Assembly: GCF_015222005.1 (NCBI RefSeq)
Contig: NZ_JADFFL010000006.1
Location: 124,001-188,000, forward strand
Direction: 5' to 3'
Length of the DNA stretch: 64,000 nucleotides
From: Mucilaginibacter myungsuensis
GTDB lineage: Bacteria; Bacteroidota; Bacteroidia; Sphingobacteriales; Sphingobacteriaceae
In this document: positions 52,635 to 61,277 of the stretch, piece after piece
Layout: each line of letters begins with the position of its first letter
Position numbering within the stretch: position 1 is the stretch's first letter
Made by a program: the position numbers and the translations under genes
The notes under the pieces: generated by a model
What the model was told of the DNA's origin: nothing
Seen by the model: the letters and a program-made list of their open reading frames with translations, nothing else
Database searches by the model: none

Positions 52635-52931
52635 TTATCCTAATACTACGTAGATGTCAGATTCGCGCATGATCAGGTAGTCTTTACCCTCAAGGGTAAA
52701 TTCCTGACCGGCAAATTTACCGTATAATACTTTATCGCCAGGTTTTACGCTGATAGGGATCAGTGTGCCGGTCTGCTCGGCATACCTGCCTTGGCCAACG
52801 GCTACTACAGTACCGCGTTGTGGTTTCTCTTGTGCAGTTTCAGGGATGTAAATACCTGATGCAGTTTTGGTCTCAGCCGGAGCAGCTTCAATTAATATCC
52901 TGTCTCCAATAGGTGTAACGTTTAACGACAT
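52635..52931 (-). CDS. groS: 10 kDa chaperonin GroES
   Basis: Lid of the GroEL chamber. The 98-residue protein has VTPIGDRILIEAAPAETKTA, the mobile loop around SGIYIPETAQEKPQRGTVVAVG, and the final EGKDYLIMRESDIYVVLG. It is the first gene of groS-groL, expressed from a promoter at 53129-53160 with a leader of about 190 bases. No CIRCE-type element is visible in that leader. Confidence 0.98.
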   Translation of the reverse strand: MSLNVTPIGDRILIEAAPAETKTASGIYIPETAQEKPQRGTVVAVGQGRYAEQTGTLIPISVKPGDKVLYGKFAGQEFTLEGKDYLIMRESDIYVVLG

Positions 52932-53128
52932 TGTTTTAAATTTATATGATGTTCAGTTTTATTTCTGTATCACTATATCCTCATCAATTATGCCAATGCA
53001 CGGCTCGTCCTGAAATTGTCAGGGCATACTGTTTAATTGTCAGCAAAAGGTAACCCGCAGGTTTTAAGCTTACAATTTAGTAATAAAAGCAGTGTCAGGT
53101 TGGCAGTTGAGGTATAATGGTAGCGCGG

Positions 53129-53160
53129 CAAATATAGGATAATTTGTGAGAGGGGGGCAA
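53129..53160 (-). promoter_or_regulatory. Promoter of groS-groL
   Basis: Minus strand: TTG (53160-53158), a 21-base spacer, TATATTTG (53136-53129). Downstream in the leader are two AATTGTCAG repeats (53014-53022 and 53035-53043), the first within the small palindrome CCTGAAATTGTCAGG; these may bind a regulator. Confidence 0.75.
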
Positions 53161-53242
53161 TCCTAACATCGCAATTGTAGGTTTAACGCGGAGTGCCTAT
53201 GATAACATAAGAGAGGGATAGTAGGATTTCAATTCTCTTCTT

Positions 53243-53476
53243 GGGGACTACCGTATGCCCACATCTTTGAAATTGGATCATCTGCCCAGAGGGGGCTACC
53301 TGTTTATAGCAATGATCGTAGAAAAAGAAATTCTTCCAGAAGAAGTACCCTCAAGCTAAGCATATCCACGAAGGGTAGCCTCTTTGAGGCATTATCATAT
53401 TGACTTGTTTTTCTATAAACAGATAGTACCTCCGGCACATAAAAAGATGTGGGTACACGATAGTCCTTGGGGAGGG
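53243..53476. repeat. Large imperfect inverted duplication in a gene-free stretch
   Basis: GGACTACCGTATGCCCACATC (left, 53245 onward) matches the reverse complement of the right side near 53442-53466 with few changes, and CTACCTGTTTATAG (53296-53309) matches CTATAAACAGATAG (53413-53426). Translated outward, the two arms both read as a peptide of the form DYRxPTS. The whole 52932-53656 stretch holds no convincing gene. Confidence 0.6.
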
Positions 53477-53587
53477 GTGCGGAGAACATGAGCGCAAATG
53501 CAGGGAGGGGTTTCGGCGATATGTTTTGTGACTAAACCCTCCCTGCATTTTCAGCACAAACTTATCCCACCCCTCCCCAGGGAGGGA
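53466..53587. repeat. Nested inverted repeats, CCCTCC/GGAGGG type
   Basis: TTGGGGAGGGGTG pairs with CACCCCTCCCCA at the outside, and AAATGCAGGGAGGGGTTT (53496-53513) with AAACCCTCCCTGCATTT (53534-53550) inside. It relates to the CCCCCTAAAGGGGG repeats and could form a cruciform or long hairpin. Confidence 0.75.
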
Positions 53588-53600
53588 ATTAAAATAAAAC

Positions 53601-53630
53601 AAAAAAAGGCCCCGGTTTCCCGAAGCCTTT
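53601..53630 (-). terminator. Terminator after secG
   Basis: On the minus strand AAAGGC pairs with GCCTTT and CGG with CCG around a GAAA-containing loop, followed by seven Ts. It closes the miaB-to-secG operon. Confidence 0.8.
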
Positions 53631-53656
53631 CCATATTTCTTATTCCTGAAAGGAAA

Positions 53657-54019
53657 TTATTTCTTAGCAGTATCAGCCGGTTTAGCTGCACCAGCGCCCG
53701 GCAATACCGGAGTAGCGGCAGGAGTTGTTGTGGTTGATGGTTTTGACACCTTCTCGATCAGCGCGTCGTCGGCAGAATTATCAGTGCCTGATGATACACC
53801 TTTAACAACAACGTTAATGCCCAGTGACAATACCATTAAAGCGATAGCCAGGAACCAGGTACCTTTTTCAAGGAAATCGCCGGTCTTTTGAACGCCCATT
53901 AATTGAGATGATGCTGAGAAGTTTGAAGCCAAACCACCGCCTTTAGGATTTTGGATCAGCACAATGGCGCCTAACAGCACACAAACAAGAATGGCGATCA
54001 CTAACAGGATGTAAAACAT
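53657..54019 (-). CDS. secG: Preprotein translocase subunit SecG
   Basis: Small SecYEG subunit that helps SecA-driven export. The first hydrophobic helix (LLVIAILVCVLLGAIVLI) is followed by the conserved QNPKGGGLASNFSAS, and then the second helix. The last ~40 residues are Ala/Pro/Thr/Lys-rich and not conserved. Length is 120 residues, in the range for Bacteroidota. It ends the operon starting at miaB. Confidence 0.95.
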   Translation of the reverse strand: MFYILLVIAILVCVLLGAIVLIQNPKGGGLASNFSASSQLMGVQKTGDFLEKGTWFLAIALMVLSLGINVVVKGVSSGTDNSADDALIEKVSKPSTTTTPAATPVLPGAGAAKPADTAKK

Positions 54020-54032
54020 TTTTTAAATATGA

Positions 54033-55883
54033 TTAATTAGTACGTTTTTCTAAATTTTCGATACGGGATGCAAAGTAACGGCTTTTTTCCGGATATTTCA
54101 ACATTAATTTTTTGTAAGTCGCTATCGCTTTAGGGAATAGCATCTGATCGGCATATATGCGGGCTAAAGTTTCGGTCACCATGTCCAGGTCGTCTTCTGA
54201 TGAGCGTTTGGCTTTATTCTCGGTGTTCAATTTTTCACCTACCGGTGGGTGGATATGCGGGTCCTGTTCAATAAAACGCTGAATGATCAGGTCCTCTTTG
54301 CGCTCCATGTCAAACTCTACGGTCTTGGCGTCTTCGGCTACAAGATCTTCGGTCGTCAGGTGGAATATGTTCTCTACATATTGCTGCTGTAAAGCGTCGC
54401 CTGTCGGTTTTGAGGCCGGTGTTTCAGCCGCCGGGCGGTTAACAGGCGCTTTAGCATAAGGCTGATACAGGTTGCCATGCTCGCGACGTGTTTTGTCCAA
54501 CCACCACATAAAGGTGTATGGCATCTTTTCGTCGTGATACATCGATACATCCTGATGCGTGTTCTCCGGCTCTCCGGCTTGAGCAGCAAATTGCTGATCT
54601 GCCGGCGGTGTAGTTTCGGTGGAAGGTCGTTCCGGCTCACCAAATGCCTTATCAAAACGGAAGAAATCTGTAGCTGCGATATTGCCCATGATCAGGCGCT
54701 CCTCATCGGCTGGTTTGGCCGGTTGAGCTGGCTCGGCTGCAAGCGGTGCTGCCTCTTCGGTCGTCTCCGCGATAGCCTCGGCAACAGGTTCAGCTATCGG
54801 TTCAATAGCAGGGATCGGCTGATGCTCGTAAGCAGCTTCGGCTGCCATTTGCGCCAGGCCAATATCTTCTATACTGGTTATCTCGTCGTAAACATCGTCG
54901 TGTATCGGTGTTTCCTGATAAGCATAATTAACGGGTTCGGGAGCTTGCTCAACCTCTTGCGCCGGGGCAGGTATTTGCTCTTCGGCATCGTACTCATCCT
55001 CTAACGATGCCCAATAAGCCAGCTTGGCGGCCATCTCATCGTCGATAGTATTGGTTTCTACAGGTGCGGTCACCTCCTCGGTCTGCCATTGGCTTTCTGC
55101 GGCACCAGGTGCAGTTTCTTCGGGCTGATCTAAGCTGTTGATCGGCTCTTCCCAGCCATAACGTTGGTCGGATGATGCTTCGGTAGCCACAGGCGCTTCC
55201 TCCTCGTCCTCATCTTCTTCCCATGGTGCACGGCCAAGCGGTTGCTCATCGTCGCCGATCTGCTCGGTCACGGTAGGCGTTATCTCCCATGGAGCCGGCT
55301 CAAATGGCGGCAGGGCAGGTGCTTCGTCGTGTTGTTCTATCTGCTCCAACTCAGGGATCGGCGGCGGAGTTTCACGGTCGTCCGCTACATGTTCGTCCGC
55401 GGGTAAAGTTTCCTCTACAGGGATAGCAGGCGGTTCGGCAAAGTCGTTACTTTGGAATGCCGCCGGGATATCGGCCGGTTTATCGGCATATATCGTGGTG
55501 TCGATATCGGCCAGTTGCTCAGGCGTCACAAAGTGCGGCTCGTCTGCCGGCATTGCCAGCGGCTGACCGAATAGTTTACCATCAGGTTGAATAGCCACTT
55601 GCTCGTTGGCTATCGGCGTCAGGTTATCATGGCGATATAGTAGTTTGTGCAGCGCGTTGCTGTCAAAATAACCACTGGCCACATGCGGGGCAGGCTCGTT
55701 CAAAGCACGGCCATATAGCGCGCGGAGCAGTCCCGATCGCGGGTGGATCTTCACCATCTCCTGCAAATTAGAAAGATAGGCGGAGCCTGTATCGGCCGGA
55801 TCGGCCAACAGCCGGAGCAGAATTTCTTTTTGCCTGTTGTTTAAATAGTCCTCCACGGGGTTGAAACTACGTTTTATTCCCAA
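54033..55883 (-). CDS. Large acidic protein with C-terminal TPR
   Basis: A 616-residue protein without signal peptide or membrane segment. The N-terminal ~90 residues look folded (LNNRQKEILLRLLADPADTG, HPRSGLLRALYGRALNEPAP). Residues ~120-440 are very rich in Glu, Pro and Ala and probably disordered. The C-terminal ~50 residues form a TPR-like hairpin (LARIYADQMLFPKAIATYKK, LMLKYPEKSRYFASRIENLE). It is encoded between lptE (10-base overlap) and secG, so a link to envelope biogenesis is likely, but its function is unknown. Confidence 0.8.
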   Translation of the reverse strand: MGIKRSFNPVEDYLNNRQKEILLRLLADPADTGSAYLSNLQEMVKIHPRSGLLRALYGRALNEPAPHVASGYFDSNALHKLLYRHDNLTPIANEQVAIQPDGKLFGQPLAMPADEPHFVTPEQLADIDTTIYADKPADIPAAFQSNDFAEPPAIPVEETLPADEHVADDRETPPPIPELEQIEQHDEAPALPPFEPAPWEITPTVTEQIGDDEQPLGRAPWEEDEDEEEAPVATEASSDQRYGWEEPINSLDQPEETAPGAAESQWQTEEVTAPVETNTIDDEMAAKLAYWASLEDEYDAEEQIPAPAQEVEQAPEPVNYAYQETPIHDDVYDEITSIEDIGLAQMAAEAAYEHQPIPAIEPIAEPVAEAIAETTEEAAPLAAEPAQPAKPADEERLIMGNIAATDFFRFDKAFGEPERPSTETTPPADQQFAAQAGEPENTHQDVSMYHDEKMPYTFMWWLDKTRREHGNLYQPYAKAPVNRPAAETPASKPTGDALQQQYVENIFHLTTEDLVAEDAKTVEFDMERKEDLIIQRFIEQDPHIHPPVGEKLNTENKAKRSSEDDLDMVTETLARIYADQMLFPKAIATYKKLMLKYPEKSRYFASRIENLEKRTN

Positions 55884-56395
55884 TTTGCAAAAGCCTTATT
55901 GAAAATATCTTCTGTAAGTTGTTTGTTTATGGTAGCCACAAGGCCAGCTTCTTTTGATGCCAGATCGCCGGTGTAATCGCCGTAACGGGTAAAATCCTGT
56001 TCAAAATCCAGTTTCTTGTCTTTTTTGTAAGTGTACTTAATGTGTACCACAATGGTTAAACGGCTGGCATTAGCCAAAGGCGGCTGATTGGGGTTGCCCG
56101 TTGATTGTACCGACACCGGCGCGGCTGAATAAGAAATGATATTGCCTGTAAAAACACCATCGGCCTCGGCACTGGTGGTAATGCTTAGGGCCGTTTGCGA
56201 ACGGATACGTGCTTTCAGCGCCTCGGTCATATCCTGGGATAGGGTCGTTTTTACCAGCGGGGCATTGTTCTCAAAGGTCGGGATGTTCACCGTTTTCATC
56301 TCTGGGGGGATGGATGCACCGCTCAGCGTGAACGAGCACGCCGCGAACATTCCCAACGCACTAAACAATAACAGACCGGCTACAATTCTTTTCAT
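55874..56395 (-). CDS. lptE: LPS assembly lipoprotein LptE
   Basis: Plug and partner of LptD in lipopolysaccharide insertion at the outer membrane. The lipobox FAAC is at residue ~20, followed by SFTLSGASIPPEMKTVNIPT, the typical LptE/DUF799-like start. Then come helix-strand patterns ending KQLTEDIFNKAFANWE. The start at 56395 (MKRIVAG) gives a normal signal peptide; an ATG four codons upstream at 56407 is possible. It overlaps the next gene by 10 bases and is encoded 13 bases after the sigma-54 regulator gene. Confidence 0.9.
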   Translation of the reverse strand: MKRIVAGLLLFSALGMFAACSFTLSGASIPPEMKTVNIPTFENNAPLVKTTLSQDMTEALKARIRSQTALSITTSAEADGVFTGNIISYSAAPVSVQSTGNPNQPPLANASRLTIVVHIKYTYKKDKKLDFEQDFTRYGDYTGDLASKEAGLVATINKQLTEDIFNKAFANWE

Positions 56396-56408
56396 TGGGG
56401 CTATCACC

Positions 56409-57671
56409 TTACAAATTCAGTTCTTTTATTTTACGATACAGCGTACGCTCGGATATACCTAACTCCTGAGCCGCCATTTTACGTTTACCCTTATGCTTTT
56501 TTAAAGCCTTGCGGATCAGGTCCGATTCCTTATCGATCAGCGACAGGGATTCTTCTACCTCCTCGGCATTGTGGGTAATGTTAAAATGGTCGTTACCGGT
56601 ATTGATAACATTGTTATTAACGGGCTGCTGCAAGGTAAATTGTGGCGTATCGCGATGATGGTGGTTGTCGTTATTGGGCAATTCGATATCGCGGTAAAGC
56701 TGATTGATGGTATGCGAGTGATCATCATAATTGGACACAACGCCGCCATGTTCAATAATATCGGCCACCAGTTTTTTTAACTCCACCATATCCCGCTTCA
56801 TGTCGAACAGTACCTTATAAAGAATATCCCTTTCGGATAGGTCCTCTTTAGGTTGGTTATCCAAACGCATGGGCAGGTTGCGGCTGTTATTCTCTACCGG
56901 GATATAGTTCATCAGCGTTTGCGCGGTGATGGTGCGGTCACGCTCCAGAACGGCCAGTTGCTCGGCCATATTCTTTAACTGGCGCACGTTACCCGGCCAC
57001 GAGTAGTTGATGAGCATTTGCTGTGCATCCTCATCCAGATGGATAGGCGGGGTACGGTACTTGTCGGTAAAATCCGAAGTGAACTTTCTAAAGATCAGGT
57101 AAACATCCTCTTTACGCTCGCGCAATGGCGGTATCTTCAGCGGGACGGTGTTCAAACGGTAATAAAGATCCTCGCGGAATTTTCCATTCTTCACCGCATC
57201 GAAAACATCAACATTGGTAGCAGCGATCACGCGTACGTTGGTCTTCTCTACTTTTGATGAACCAACTTTGATGAACTGACCTGATTCCAATACCCGCAAC
57301 AAACGGGCTTGGGTACCCAAAGGCATCTCGGCTATCTCATCTAAAAATATCGTACCGCCGTTAACGGTCTCAAAGTAACCTTTACGCTCGCCCACGGCGC
57401 CGGTGTAAGCTCCTTTCTCGTGTCCGAATAGTTCCGAATCGATAGTACCCTCGGGTATCGCACCGCAGTTCACCGCAATGAACGGCCCGTGCTTACGCGG
57501 ACTCATCTGGTGAATGATATGCGAAAACACCTCTTTACCGCTACCGCTCTCGCCGGTGATCAGCACCGAGATATCGGTAGGCGCTACCTGATTTGCAATA
57601 TGTATAGCCCTGTTCAATAACGGCGAACTACCGATAATGCCAAAGCGTTGTTTAATTTCTTGTATATCCAT
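56409..57671 (-). CDS. Sigma-54 interacting transcriptional regulator without receiver domain
   Basis: A 420-residue enhancer-binding protein. It begins almost at once with the AAA+ domain: GESGSGKEVFSH (Walker A), the sigma-54 contact loop as GAYTGA in ELFGHEKGAYTGAVGERKG, and GGTIFLDEIAEMP (Walker B). A linker with many His and Asn (about 320-370) leads to the Fis-type HTH, LKKHKGKRKMAAQELGISER. The lack of an N-terminal sensor means control through level or partner binding. Its place between miaB and lptE is conserved in related genomes, pointing to envelope or stress genes. Confidence 0.93.
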   Translation of the reverse strand: MDIQEIKQRFGIIGSSPLLNRAIHIANQVAPTDISVLITGESGSGKEVFSHIIHQMSPRKHGPFIAVNCGAIPEGTIDSELFGHEKGAYTGAVGERKGYFETVNGGTIFLDEIAEMPLGTQARLLRVLESGQFIKVGSSKVEKTNVRVIAATNVDVFDAVKNGKFREDLYYRLNTVPLKIPPLRERKEDVYLIFRKFTSDFTDKYRTPPIHLDEDAQQMLINYSWPGNVRQLKNMAEQLAVLERDRTITAQTLMNYIPVENNSRNLPMRLDNQPKEDLSERDILYKVLFDMKRDMVELKKLVADIIEHGGVVSNYDDHSHTINQLYRDIELPNNDNHHHRDTPQFTLQQPVNNNVINTGNDHFNITHNAEEVEESLSLIDKESDLIRKALKKHKGKRKMAAQELGISERTLYRKIKELNL

Positions 57672-57672
57672 G

Positions 57673-57722
57673 TTAGGTAGTGATCGGTTAACCAGTTGAT
57701 CGGTGGTCAGTTAGGGCTGGTC
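57673..57722. repeat. CAGTGATCGG-type repeat between miaB and the regulator gene
   Basis: Contains TAGTGATCGGTTAACCAGTT and GATCGGTGGTCAGTTAG. Similar strings occur at 10967-11000, 22727-22757 and 23137-23221, and a related one lies inside miaB. Confidence 0.6.
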
Positions 57723-57733
57723 GACCTGATAAA

Positions 57734-59218
57734 TTATTCTACGATGGTGCCAATTAATGTCGCCGTTGTACATCTGTCTATCATAACGTTGGCGTATTGC
57801 CCGGGTTTGTAGCGTTCATCCACCGGGAAGATCACAACCGCGTTACCATCACTACGGCCTGAATAATCCTGATCTGATTTTTTTGATAAACCTTCTATCA
57901 GCACTCGTTGTACTGTCCCTATCTTGCGCTTAGAGTTAACATGAGCGTATTGCTGTTGCTTGTCTATCACCTCGCGCAATCTGCGGGATTTTACGTCCTC
58001 GGGGATGTCATCAGCAAAACGTTTGGCCGCTAAGGTACCCGGACGTTCGGAGTAGGTGAACATGTAAGCGAAGTTATACTCCACATAGTCCATCATAGTG
58101 ATGGTATCCTGATGCTCTTCCTCGGTCTCGGTGCAAAAACCGGTAATGATATCGGTAGATATCGCACACCCCGGGATGATGCGTTTTATGGCATCGATCC
58201 TTTCCATATACCACTCGCGGGTATAGTTGCGGTTCATGATATCCAGTACACGGCTATTTCCCGACTGTACCGGCAAGTGTATATAATTACAAATGTTATC
58301 GTACTTGGCTATGGTGTACAGCACATCATCCAACAGATCCTTAGGATGCGATGTAGAAAAACGCACACGCAATTCCGGACTGATCAGTGCAACCATCTCT
58401 AACAGATTAGCAAAGGTAACAGTAGGGGTAGTTGCCGTAGCATCTGCGGCCTCTTCAGTTTCTGACTGCTCACTGCTCACTGACAACTGCTTACTCCATT
58501 TATAAGAGTCCACATTCTGTCCTAACAAGGTTACCTCACGGTAACCGGCGTCGAACAGATCCTGGCATTCTTTAACGATAGATAACGGCTCACGGCTACG
58601 CTCGCGGCCACGGGTGAATGGCACCACGCAGAACGAACACATATTATCGCAACCACGCATGATCGATACAAATGCGTTGATGCCGTTGCTGTTCAGGCGT
58701 ACAGGGTTAATGTCCGCATAAGTTTCCTCACGTGATAGCAGTACGTTCACCGCTTTTTGGCCACCATCTACGGTATCTATCAGATTTGGCAGGTCGCGGT
58801 AAGCATCGGGGCCTACAACAACGTCAACCAGTTTTTCTTCTTCTAAAAATTTAGCTTTCAGGCGTTCGGCCATGCAGCCTAATACCCCTACGATCATGCC
58901 CGGATTTTTGGTTTTGGCTGCTTTAAACTCTTTAAGGCGGTTACGTACGCGTACCTCAGCATTATCACGTATCGAACAGGTGTTGATGAAAACCACATCA
59001 GCACCGTTAAAATCCTTGGTGGTCTCAAATCCGCTGTCCTGCAAAATAGAAGCTACGATCTCGCTATCCGAAAAATTCATGGCGCAGCCATAGCTTTCGA
59101 TATATAATTTACGGCCGTTGTTCTTCCCTACAGTGGGCTCCAGCATTAAGGCCTCGCCCTGTCTCGCTTCATCATGCTCCTTGTTCGGGATCTCCAGGTC
59201 TATCATCTCGTTCGTCAT
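57734..59218 (-). CDS. miaB: tRNA-2-methylthio-N6-dimethylallyladenosine synthase
   Basis: Radical SAM enzyme adding the 2-methylthio group to i6A37 of tRNAs. The N-terminal cluster uses Cys45, Cys81 and Cys115 ([21 protein letters not shown]); the radical SAM cluster uses Cys190, Cys194 and Cys197 ([14 protein letters not shown]). A C-terminal TRAM domain ends the protein. At 494 residues it is longer than usual because of an insertion at ~242-266 ([18 protein letters not shown]...), which is encoded by a dispersed repeat-like sequence between the conserved QNVDSYKW and FANLL. It is the first gene of the operon leading to secG. Confidence 0.96.
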   Translation of the reverse strand: MTNEMIDLEIPNKEHDEARQGEALMLEPTVGKNNGRKLYIESYGCAMNFSDSEIVASILQDSGFETTKDFNGADVVFINTCSIRDNAEVRVRNRLKEFKAAKTKNPGMIVGVLGCMAERLKAKFLEEEKLVDVVVGPDAYRDLPNLIDTVDGGQKAVNVLLSREETYADINPVRLNSNGINAFVSIMRGCDNMCSFCVVPFTRGRERSREPLSIVKECQDLFDAGYREVTLLGQNVDSYKWSKQLSVSSEQSETEEAADATATTPTVTFANLLEMVALISPELRVRFSTSHPKDLLDDVLYTIAKYDNICNYIHLPVQSGNSRVLDIMNRNYTREWYMERIDAIKRIIPGCAISTDIITGFCTETEEEHQDTITMMDYVEYNFAYMFTYSERPGTLAAKRFADDIPEDVKSRRLREVIDKQQQYAHVNSKRKIGTVQRVLIEGLSKKSDQDYSGRSDGNAVVIFPVDERYKPGQYANVMIDRCTTATLIGTIVE

Positions 59219-59266
59219 ACTTTAAGATTGCAAAAATACATAATTTTTGATCCCTTGTGTGACACT

Positions 59267-59297
59267 TTGTCAGCCAATTAACAAAATCATAAGTTTG
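59267..59297 (+). promoter_or_regulatory. Promoter of the paralogous membrane protein pair
   Basis: TTG (59267-59269), a 20-base spacer, TAAGTTTG (59290-59297). It matches the Bacteroidota consensus in both boxes, 35 bases before the ATG at 59333, and is divergent from miaB. Confidence 0.8.
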
Positions 59298-59332
59298 TTG
59301 TTATACCTCACATTACAATAGACTATTGAGCA

Positions 59333-61270
59333 ATGGAACAAACCCCAACAACAAAAAAAGGTATGCCGCGCTGGCCATTTGTACTTACCTTGATACTGGT
59401 GTTACTCGCCGGAGGTGGTTATTACGCCTACCAAAGATTTTTGGGGGGCAATAAATGGAAGACCTTACTACAGGAACAAATGAAGGACCTGGTGGCAAGT
59501 TCTACTGATAGTTTGTACCGCATAGAATACTCGGACTTCGACCTTAATATCACCTCGGGCAACGCCACGCTGACCGATTTTAAATTAGTGCCCGATACCA
59601 ATGTTTACAACAAGATGGTGGCCGATAAGAAGGCACCGGATAACCTGTTCACCCTTGGCGTAAAAAAGCTGAGTATCAAAAATGTGGGCGCTAAAAAAGC
59701 GTATCAGGAAAAGGTGCTGAACATTCATGATATCATCATCGAGAACCCCGACCTGACCATCGTAAACAAACGGATGGCCTACAACGATACCGTAAAGGTG
59801 GGCAAGCCGAAGACCCCGTACGAGATCATTAAAAAAATATTTAAACGATTACAGATCGATACTATCGGGCTAAAGAACATCAGCCTTACCTATATCAACA
59901 AAAGCGGCCCGGTCACCAAAACTAACGCCATCAAAAACCTGGATATCGGCGTATCACAGATCCTGATCGATTCGTTATCGGCGCAAGATCCCGAACGTTT
60001 TTACTATACCAAAGGTGTGCAATTTACCTTGCGCGATTATAAACTGGCCACTGCCGATAGCCTGTACCTGGTGAAAGTTAAGCAATTGCAATTCTCTACC
60101 GCTCAACGCAGTTTGATACTTACAAAGCCCGCGTTGGTGCCGCGTTATGATAAAAAAGCTTTTTACCGTAAGATAAAACGTGCCGATGATAGGTTCGACC
60201 TGGCTTTTGAGCGTATCGCTATTACCGACGTTGACCTGCAGCGATTTCTGCGGGATCAAAAACTATATGCTGGTCTGCTTTACATTAACAAAGGCCGTGT
60301 AGAGATCTATCACGACGGGCGTTATAAAGGTGGCCCTAAAACCAGTAAGATCGGTAAAGACCCTCATCAACAGCTGCAAAAAGTGGCCCTGGATATGAAG
60401 ATAGCCCGCATCCGTTTAGAGAAGACCAGTATCACCTACGCCGAGACTGACGCTACATCGGGCATCACAGGGGTGATCAACTTCGACCATACCACCGGCG
60501 ACTTTACTAACGTCACCAACGACCCCGAGGCAAAAAAACTGAACCATTTTATGACGGCGCGTATCCGCACGTCGTTCCTTAATGCCGCACCCTTATCGGT
60601 CAACTTTAAATTTGATCTTAATGATAAGGCGGGGGCATTTAACTACAATGGAACGCTAAGTAATTTAGACGGCCGCAAGCTGGATAAACTGTTGCGCCCG
60701 CTGGCCATGGTGCATATTAAGTCGGCAGATATTAAAAGGCTGCATTTTAACGTTAATGCTAATAATTACTCGGGCAAAGGCGGTTTGGAGTTTTACTACA
60801 AGAACCTGAACGTAGAGTTGCTGAAGAAAGACACCGCCACTAACAAGCTGGTGGCCCAGGGTTTTATATCAAAAATTGCCAATAGTTTGGTGATCGATAA
60901 CGATAACCCGGATAAAAAGGGTAATTTCAGGCCGGGCCCGATAAACTTGAAACGCGACCCGACAGTGTCGTTCTTTAGCTTTTTGTACAAGGGGCTGCTT
61001 GATGGTATTAAGCCAAGTGTTGGTTTTAGCAAAAAGACCGAAAACAATATCACCACGGCGGTAGAGAAAGTTAGCGGCGTGCTATCTAAGTTTAAGGAGT
61101 TTAAAGAGAACCGCAAAAAACGCCGCGAAGAGAAAAAGAAAGCCGAAGCGATAGAAGAGCAAAAAGAGCAAGAACAGAAGGAAAAAGAGAAGGCCGAAAA
61201 AGAAAAGAAGAAAGCTGAAGAAAAGGCCAAAAAGCAGCAAGAGCAAGAACAAAAGGAAAATACGCCCTAA
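59333..61270 (+). CDS. Membrane-anchored protein with AsmA-like features, first paralogue
   Basis: A 645-residue protein with one N-terminal membrane helix (about 15-35, VLTLILVLLAGGGYYAYQRF). A long beta-rich domain facing the periplasm follows (SLYRIEYSDFDLNITSGNAT, LFTLGVKKLSIKNVGAKKAY, VNFKFDLNDKAGAFNYNGTL). The last ~65 residues are almost only Lys, Glu and Gln, probably a charged coil. The repeated short beta phrases resemble AsmA/DUF748 proteins, some of which carry lipids between membranes; that role is inference. It is 7 bases upstream of a paralogue. Confidence 0.7.
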   Translation: MEQTPTTKKGMPRWPFVLTLILVLLAGGGYYAYQRFLGGNKWKTLLQEQMKDLVASSTDSLYRIEYSDFDLNITSGNATLTDFKLVPDTNVYNKMVADKKAPDNLFTLGVKKLSIKNVGAKKAYQEKVLNIHDIIIENPDLTIVNKRMAYNDTVKVGKPKTPYEIIKKIFKRLQIDTIGLKNISLTYINKSGPVTKTNAIKNLDIGVSQILIDSLSAQDPERFYYTKGVQFTLRDYKLATADSLYLVKVKQLQFSTAQRSLILTKPALVPRYDKKAFYRKIKRADDRFDLAFERIAITDVDLQRFLRDQKLYAGLLYINKGRVEIYHDGRYKGGPKTSKIGKDPHQQLQKVALDMKIARIRLEKTSITYAETDATSGITGVINFDHTTGDFTNVTNDPEAKKLNHFMTARIRTSFLNAAPLSVNFKFDLNDKAGAFNYNGTLSNLDGRKLDKLLRPLAMVHIKSADIKRLHFNVNANNYSGKGGLEFYYKNLNVELLKKDTATNKLVAQGFISKIANSLVIDNDNPDKKGNFRPGPINLKRDPTVSFFSFLYKGLLDGIKPSVGFSKKTENNITTAVEKVSGVLSKFKEFKENRKKRREEKKKAEAIEEQKEQEQKEKEKAEKEKKKAEEKAKKQQEQEQKENTP

Positions 61271-61277
61271 AACATAA

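Noticed and set aside
53304..53489. 61-codon minus-strand frame downstream of secG
   Set aside because: It runs through the inverted duplication and stops in repeat sequence; no family or start signal is seen.
54477..55004. 175-codon plus-strand frame inside the acidic TPR protein
   Set aside because: It is opposite the Glu/Pro/Ala-rich region, is rich in Cys, Arg and Leu, and has no promoter. It is a shadow of the biased codons on the other strand.
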